From an uncultured Sphingobacteriaceae bacterium (GTDB taxonomy: Bacteria; Bacteroidota; Bacteroidia; Sphingobacteriales; Sphingobacteriaceae), in NCBI GenBank assembly GCA_946480915.1, contig CAMLLO010000011.1:62001-126000 (forward strand): a stretch of 64,000 nt of DNA, in the 5' to 3' direction. This document shows, in pieces, positions 61,226 to 64,000 of this stretch. The notes beneath the pieces were generated by a model, which saw nothing but the letters and a program-made list of their open reading frames with translations, searched no databases and was not told the origin of the DNA. Numbering within the stretch: position 1 is the stretch's first letter; each line of letters begins with the position of its first letter. Made by a program: the position numbers and the translations under genes.

Positions 61226-62782
61226 TTATTTATCGAGACGTTGTGATTTTTTTATGAATATATCTGCTGTTCTTAAAGCCAGTGCCATTATGGTCAGAGC
61301 TGGATTGGCACTTAATGATCCCGAGAAAACGGAATTATCGCTTATATATAAATTAGGCACATCGAAGCTCTTTCCTTCCGGATTTACCACTGCCGAATCG
61401 GGCGATTTTCCCATACAGCAAGTACCCATCGTATGTGCATGTCGGTGATAGATAAAAGTTCGTTTTGCACCCGCTTGTTCCCAAATCTGACGCATTGTTT
61501 TTTCGCTATGGGCGGATATCCGTTTTTCGTTTTCTCTTTCTGAAAACCAGATTCTTGGCTTGGGCAGTCCCATCTCATCCATTTCGTCTGAAAGTTCAAG
61601 ATAATTGCTCTCATGAGGCAAACATTCGCCATGTATGTTAATGCCTGCCACATGGTTGTACACCTTCATTCTTTCTCTTAATTGATGTCCCCAAACCCCC
61701 GTCGCTCTTGCCATCTGCGAGGCATAAGTGACCGGCATTACTCCGATAGATTGAATAAGGTATCCACCGGCGAAATCTGCAGCTGGCGGCCGGTGCATAT
61801 CTTCAGAGATTAGTCCGCCGGGAATTCCCTTAAATGGCGCTATGTATTCATCGAATTCGCCCCATAGCTGCAGGCCGACATGTGCCATGAAGTTTTTTCC
61901 GACCAGCCCACTGCTGTTTGATAACCCGTTTATTAGTAAAAGTCGAGGTGTTTCGACGGCACCTGCACATAAAAACACGTTCTTGCAAAACAGACGTTCT
62001 TCTTTTCCGTTTTTTACATAGACTACAGAACTTATTCCGCCGGATTTATCTCTTATGAGTTCCTTTACAAACGACTCGGATCTTACCTCAGCCCCAAAAT
62101 GAATAGCAAGCGGAATAAATGTAACATCCATACTCGCTTTAGCACCGGTACTGCAACCTGCCTGGCAAAAGCCACGGTTTGTGCAAGTCTTTCTCCATCC
62201 TACATTTTGCTGATAATAGGGTGCAGATAATGCTGCGTTGGCGGCAGGAGACGTTAAAATGCCAAGTTTGCTGCATCCCCTTTGCATAAGTTGGGCAGCC
62301 CCGTTTAATGGTAATGGTTTAAGCGGATAACCTTTTTTACGTTTTGGCCCCCAGGGATAGGGTGTCGGCCCCGAAACTCCGAGAAAATGCTCAAGTTCAT
62401 CATAATACGGTTCGAGATCCTGATAGCTGATAGGCCAATCTTTACCCTGTCCAAATTCCGAAAAAATCTTAAAATCATCCGGCTGTGGCCGGGGAGTATA
62501 AGCCGTGAAGTGAATTGTTGATCCTCCAACACCCATGCCGGAATTATTCCTTCCAAAATGCAATGGATTTTCGCCGGCAGCTAAGCGTTCAAAGGGCCAG
62601 AATATTTTGCTTTGTTCCCGCTCGTCTGTGGCGAATTCAGTTTTAGGATCCCAAAATTTACCTGCCTCCAATGCTATAACTTTTAACCCTGCTGCTGCAA
62701 GTCTGGCAAGTACGGGCGCACCACCAGCTCCAGTACCTATCACAACTGCATCCAGGGTTTCGTCCGCTGCATATCGCTTCAT
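61226..62782 (-). CDS. GMC family oxidoreductase
   Basis: The 518-residue flavoprotein has a FAD-binding GTGAGGAPVLARL, the substrate region GMGVGGSTIHF, the Cys-rich TNRGFCQAGCSTGAK, VFLCAGAVETPRLLL, the RHAHTMGTCCMG region and the C-terminal DNSVFSGSLSANPALTIMALALR. This set fits the gluconate/sorbitol dehydrogenase branch that oxidises sugars or sugar acids. No Tat signal is evident, in contrast to many relatives. It starts 1 base after the subunit-3-like gene, so the two form one unit. Confidence 0.92.
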   Translation of the reverse strand: MKRYAADETLDAVVIGTGAGGAPVLARLAAAGLKVIALEAGKFWDPKTEFATDEREQSKIFWPFERLAAGENPLHFGRNNSGMGVGGSTIHFTAYTPRPQPDDFKIFSEFGQGKDWPISYQDLEPYYDELEHFLGVSGPTPYPWGPKRKKGYPLKPLPLNGAAQLMQRGCSKLGILTSPAANAALSAPYYQQNVGWRKTCTNRGFCQAGCSTGAKASMDVTFIPLAIHFGAEVRSESFVKELIRDKSGGISSVVYVKNGKEERLFCKNVFLCAGAVETPRLLLINGLSNSSGLVGKNFMAHVGLQLWGEFDEYIAPFKGIPGGLISEDMHRPPAADFAGGYLIQSIGVMPVTYASQMARATGVWGHQLRERMKVYNHVAGINIHGECLPHESNYLELSDEMDEMGLPKPRIWFSERENEKRISAHSEKTMRQIWEQAGAKRTFIYHRHAHTMGTCCMGKSPDSAVVNPEGKSFDVPNLYISDNSVFSGSLSANPALTIMALALRTADIFIKKSQRLDK

Positions 62783-62783
62783 T

Positions 62784-63377
62784 TTACTTTTTGTTAATAG
62801 GTATCTCCATTTGATTTAGTCCGATCGTTGTCCAACCAAATGCGTCGGCCATACCTATATACCCGATTTCTTGTAGTGCAGCGGGATGAGCATAAAATAT
62901 TTCGGTTGACTCGGCAAGCAATTCTTCGAAAAACTTGCTTGGACACATTTCCTGCCAGGCAAAGCCTTCCGCACTTTCATTCTGTACTGCCTTCAAAACC
63001 AGGGTTTGTTGATCCGTACTCAGGTTAATAAAGATCTCGTTAAATTTTAACCTCGATGTTTCGTCGATTCCCTTCAGACCTCTTAAATACATTTCTCCGT
63101 CCTGCGGCATTTTATCGTATCTCCAGCCATCCGTAAGGCCTTTACCTAAGCGTTCGTCGATTTGGAGGGCAATTTCTATTGCATTTTCGTCGCCGGTTTG
63201 ATCAAGGAGCAGATTCGTTACAGCTTTCAAGAGTAAAAAAGTGTAGTGATCAAAAAAAACAGGTGCCCCATTTTTCTCATGGAGTCTGCTCCTTAGTGCT
63301 TTTGCTGTCGGCATGGTAACTGCATCAGACTCTAATAAGAACCCGATTAATCCAAGATGATTTTTCTGGTTTAACAT
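62784..63377 (-). CDS. Gluconate 2-dehydrogenase subunit 3-like protein
   Basis: The 197-residue mostly helical protein matches the gluconate_2-dh3 pattern (PF13618 type): a long mid-section with TLLKAVTNLLLDQTGDENAIEIALQIDERL and LKGIDETSRLKFNEIFINLSTDQQTLVLKAVQNE, then FFEELLAESTEIFYAHPAAL with the conserved YAHP. In characterised enzymes this is the small subunit that accompanies the GMC flavoprotein. The usual twin-arginine signal is missing here, so the complex may be cytosolic or exported by another route. It is adjacent to both GMC and SDR genes. Confidence 0.85.
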   Translation of the reverse strand: MLNQKNHLGLIGFLLESDAVTMPTAKALRSRLHEKNGAPVFFDHYTFLLLKAVTNLLLDQTGDENAIEIALQIDERLGKGLTDGWRYDKMPQDGEMYLRGLKGIDETSRLKFNEIFINLSTDQQTLVLKAVQNESAEGFAWQEMCPSKFFEELLAESTEIFYAHPAALQEIGYIGMADAFGWTTIGLNQMEIPINKK

Positions 63378-63378
63378 A

Positions 63379-64000
63379 TTAATTGCTGCTAGATAATCTA
63401 CCTCCGGTTACTTCGAGTAAACTGCCTGTAATAAAACTTCCGTCACTCGAGGCAAGCAATACATATGCTGGTGCCAGTTCTTCTGGTTGACCAGGTCGTG
63501 CTAAAGCTACTTCATGCCCAAAGTTTTCAACCTCTTCAAATGGCATTGTCCCCGGAATATTTGGCGTCCATACCGGGCCCGGAATTACAGCATTCACCCG
63601 AATTTTTCGCTTACCCAATTGTAAAGCCAATGATTTTGTGAACGAATGAATAGCCCCTTTGCTAGAAGTATAATCAACTAGAATAGGATGTCCGGTTAGT
63701 CCGACGATGCTTCCAGTGTTTACAATTGCATCATTTTCGTGCAGGTGGGGCAAAACGGCCTGAGCCATGAAAATATAAGCGAAAATATTGGTCTCAAAGG
63801 TTCTGTAGAGATCTTCTTCGCGGAGATCCTCCAGCCGATCGTGTGTTTTTTGGAAAGCTGCATTGTTTATAAGAATGTTTACTTTTCCAAAAGCATCGAG
63901 CGTTTTTTTAACTGCATCGAAGCATGCTTCACGTCGCCTTATATCCGTTTTTACAATTAGACATTTTCCTCCCTTTTCCTCAACTAATCTTTTGGTTTCC
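63379..64000 (-). CDS. Short-chain dehydrogenase/reductase, N-terminus outside the window
   Basis: Reading from the right edge on the minus strand, the frame is open from 64000 (first partial codon) to the stop at 63379, about 206 residues. Motifs visible are NILINNAAFQ (NNAG-type), the catalytic Ser in NTGSIVGLTG, Tyr and Lys in YTSSKGAIHSF, and VIPGPVWTPN. The N-terminal TGxxxGxG nucleotide motif would lie to the right of the window. The internal ATG at 63768 is not a real start, because coding sequence clearly continues upstream. It overlaps nothing and precedes the subunit-3-like gene by 1 base. Confidence 0.93.
   Translation of the reverse strand, partial: ETKRLVEEKGGKCLIVKTDIRRREACFDAVKKTLDAFGKVNILINNAAFQKTHDRLEDLREEDLYRTFETNIFAYIFMAQAVLPHLHENDAIVNTGSIVGLTGHPILVDYTSSKGAIHSFTKSLALQLGKRKIRVNAVIPGPVWTPNIPGTMPFEEVENFGHEVALARPGQPEELAPAYVLLASSDGSFITGSLLEVTGGRLSSSN

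Overview
The window looks like a contiguous chromosomal stretch of a Bacteroidota bacterium, most likely Sphingobacteriaceae (Pedobacter or Mucilaginibacter type). The support is a SusC/SusD pair, a type IX secretion (T9SS) C-terminal sorting domain, the SecD-SecF fusion, an elongated NusB, a PUR/DUF3276 protein, promoters of the TTTG-N19-21-TAnnTTTG type, AT-rich spacers and few Shine-Dalgarno sequences. I see no tRNA, rRNA, CRISPR array, insertion sequence or prophage.

Region 1 (1-12135) is the carbohydrate accessory part. It starts inside a SusC-type receptor, followed by SusD, a three-Ig-domain surface lipoprotein, an alginate-lyase-family lipoprotein, a LacI regulator and a BadF/NagK-like kinase. 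Together these form a polysaccharide utilisation locus aimed at a uronic-acid-containing glycan. A LacI-type dyad overlaps the predicted kinase promoter. After ychF comes a 1076-residue secreted SGNH (rhamnogalacturonan acetylesterase-like) protein with lectin and Ig-like modules and a T9SS tail.

Region 2 (12511-30526) is mostly housekeeping: an arginase/agmatinase-family enzyme, a PUR-domain protein, an ABC exporter, a Leu/Val-type dehydrogenase, nusB, a DUF1573 lipoprotein, yajC, a YbbR-like protein, coaE, an MBL-fold exonuclease with a tiny DUF5522 gene, a MarR regulator, a ZIP transporter, a PAP2 phosphatase, a methyltransferase, glmM, a cysteine desulfurase, an extremely Asp-rich protein, accD, a class II aldolase, an iron-permease-family protein and a GNAT enzyme.

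Region 3 (30510-45642) holds HMG-CoA lyase, NDH-2, secDF, folA, a four-helix-bundle gene, thyA, ispE, a small LapA-like protein, a 955-residue metalloprotease/propeller/barrel protein, a DMT transporter, an LptF/G permease and tgt. Region 4 (45843-56620) holds a glycosyltransferase, an ECF sigma factor, rsmG, an M56 peptidase/BlaI regulator pair with a striking operator array shared with divergent dprA, sixA, a family-9 glycosyltransferase, a PolX-like protein with an apparently dead polymerase site, an AI-2E-type permease, HPF and a glycine-zipper lipoprotein.

Region 5 (57092-64000) is accessory again: a GYD-domain protein, a DoxX-like membrane protein, a flavin reductase, a frameshifted queD/PTPS, folE, and then an opposite-strand group of a GH1-like glycosidase, a GMC oxidoreductase, a gluconate-2-dehydrogenase-subunit-3-like protein and a short-chain dehydrogenase cut by the window edge.

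Nothing here is clearly a wholly new system. The most unusual items are the 38-bp perfect palindrome with operator boxes between blaI-like and dprA, the degraded polymerase site of the PolX protein, the metalloprotease-propeller-barrel protein and the broken pterin synthase. All function calls come from reading motifs, without database searches.
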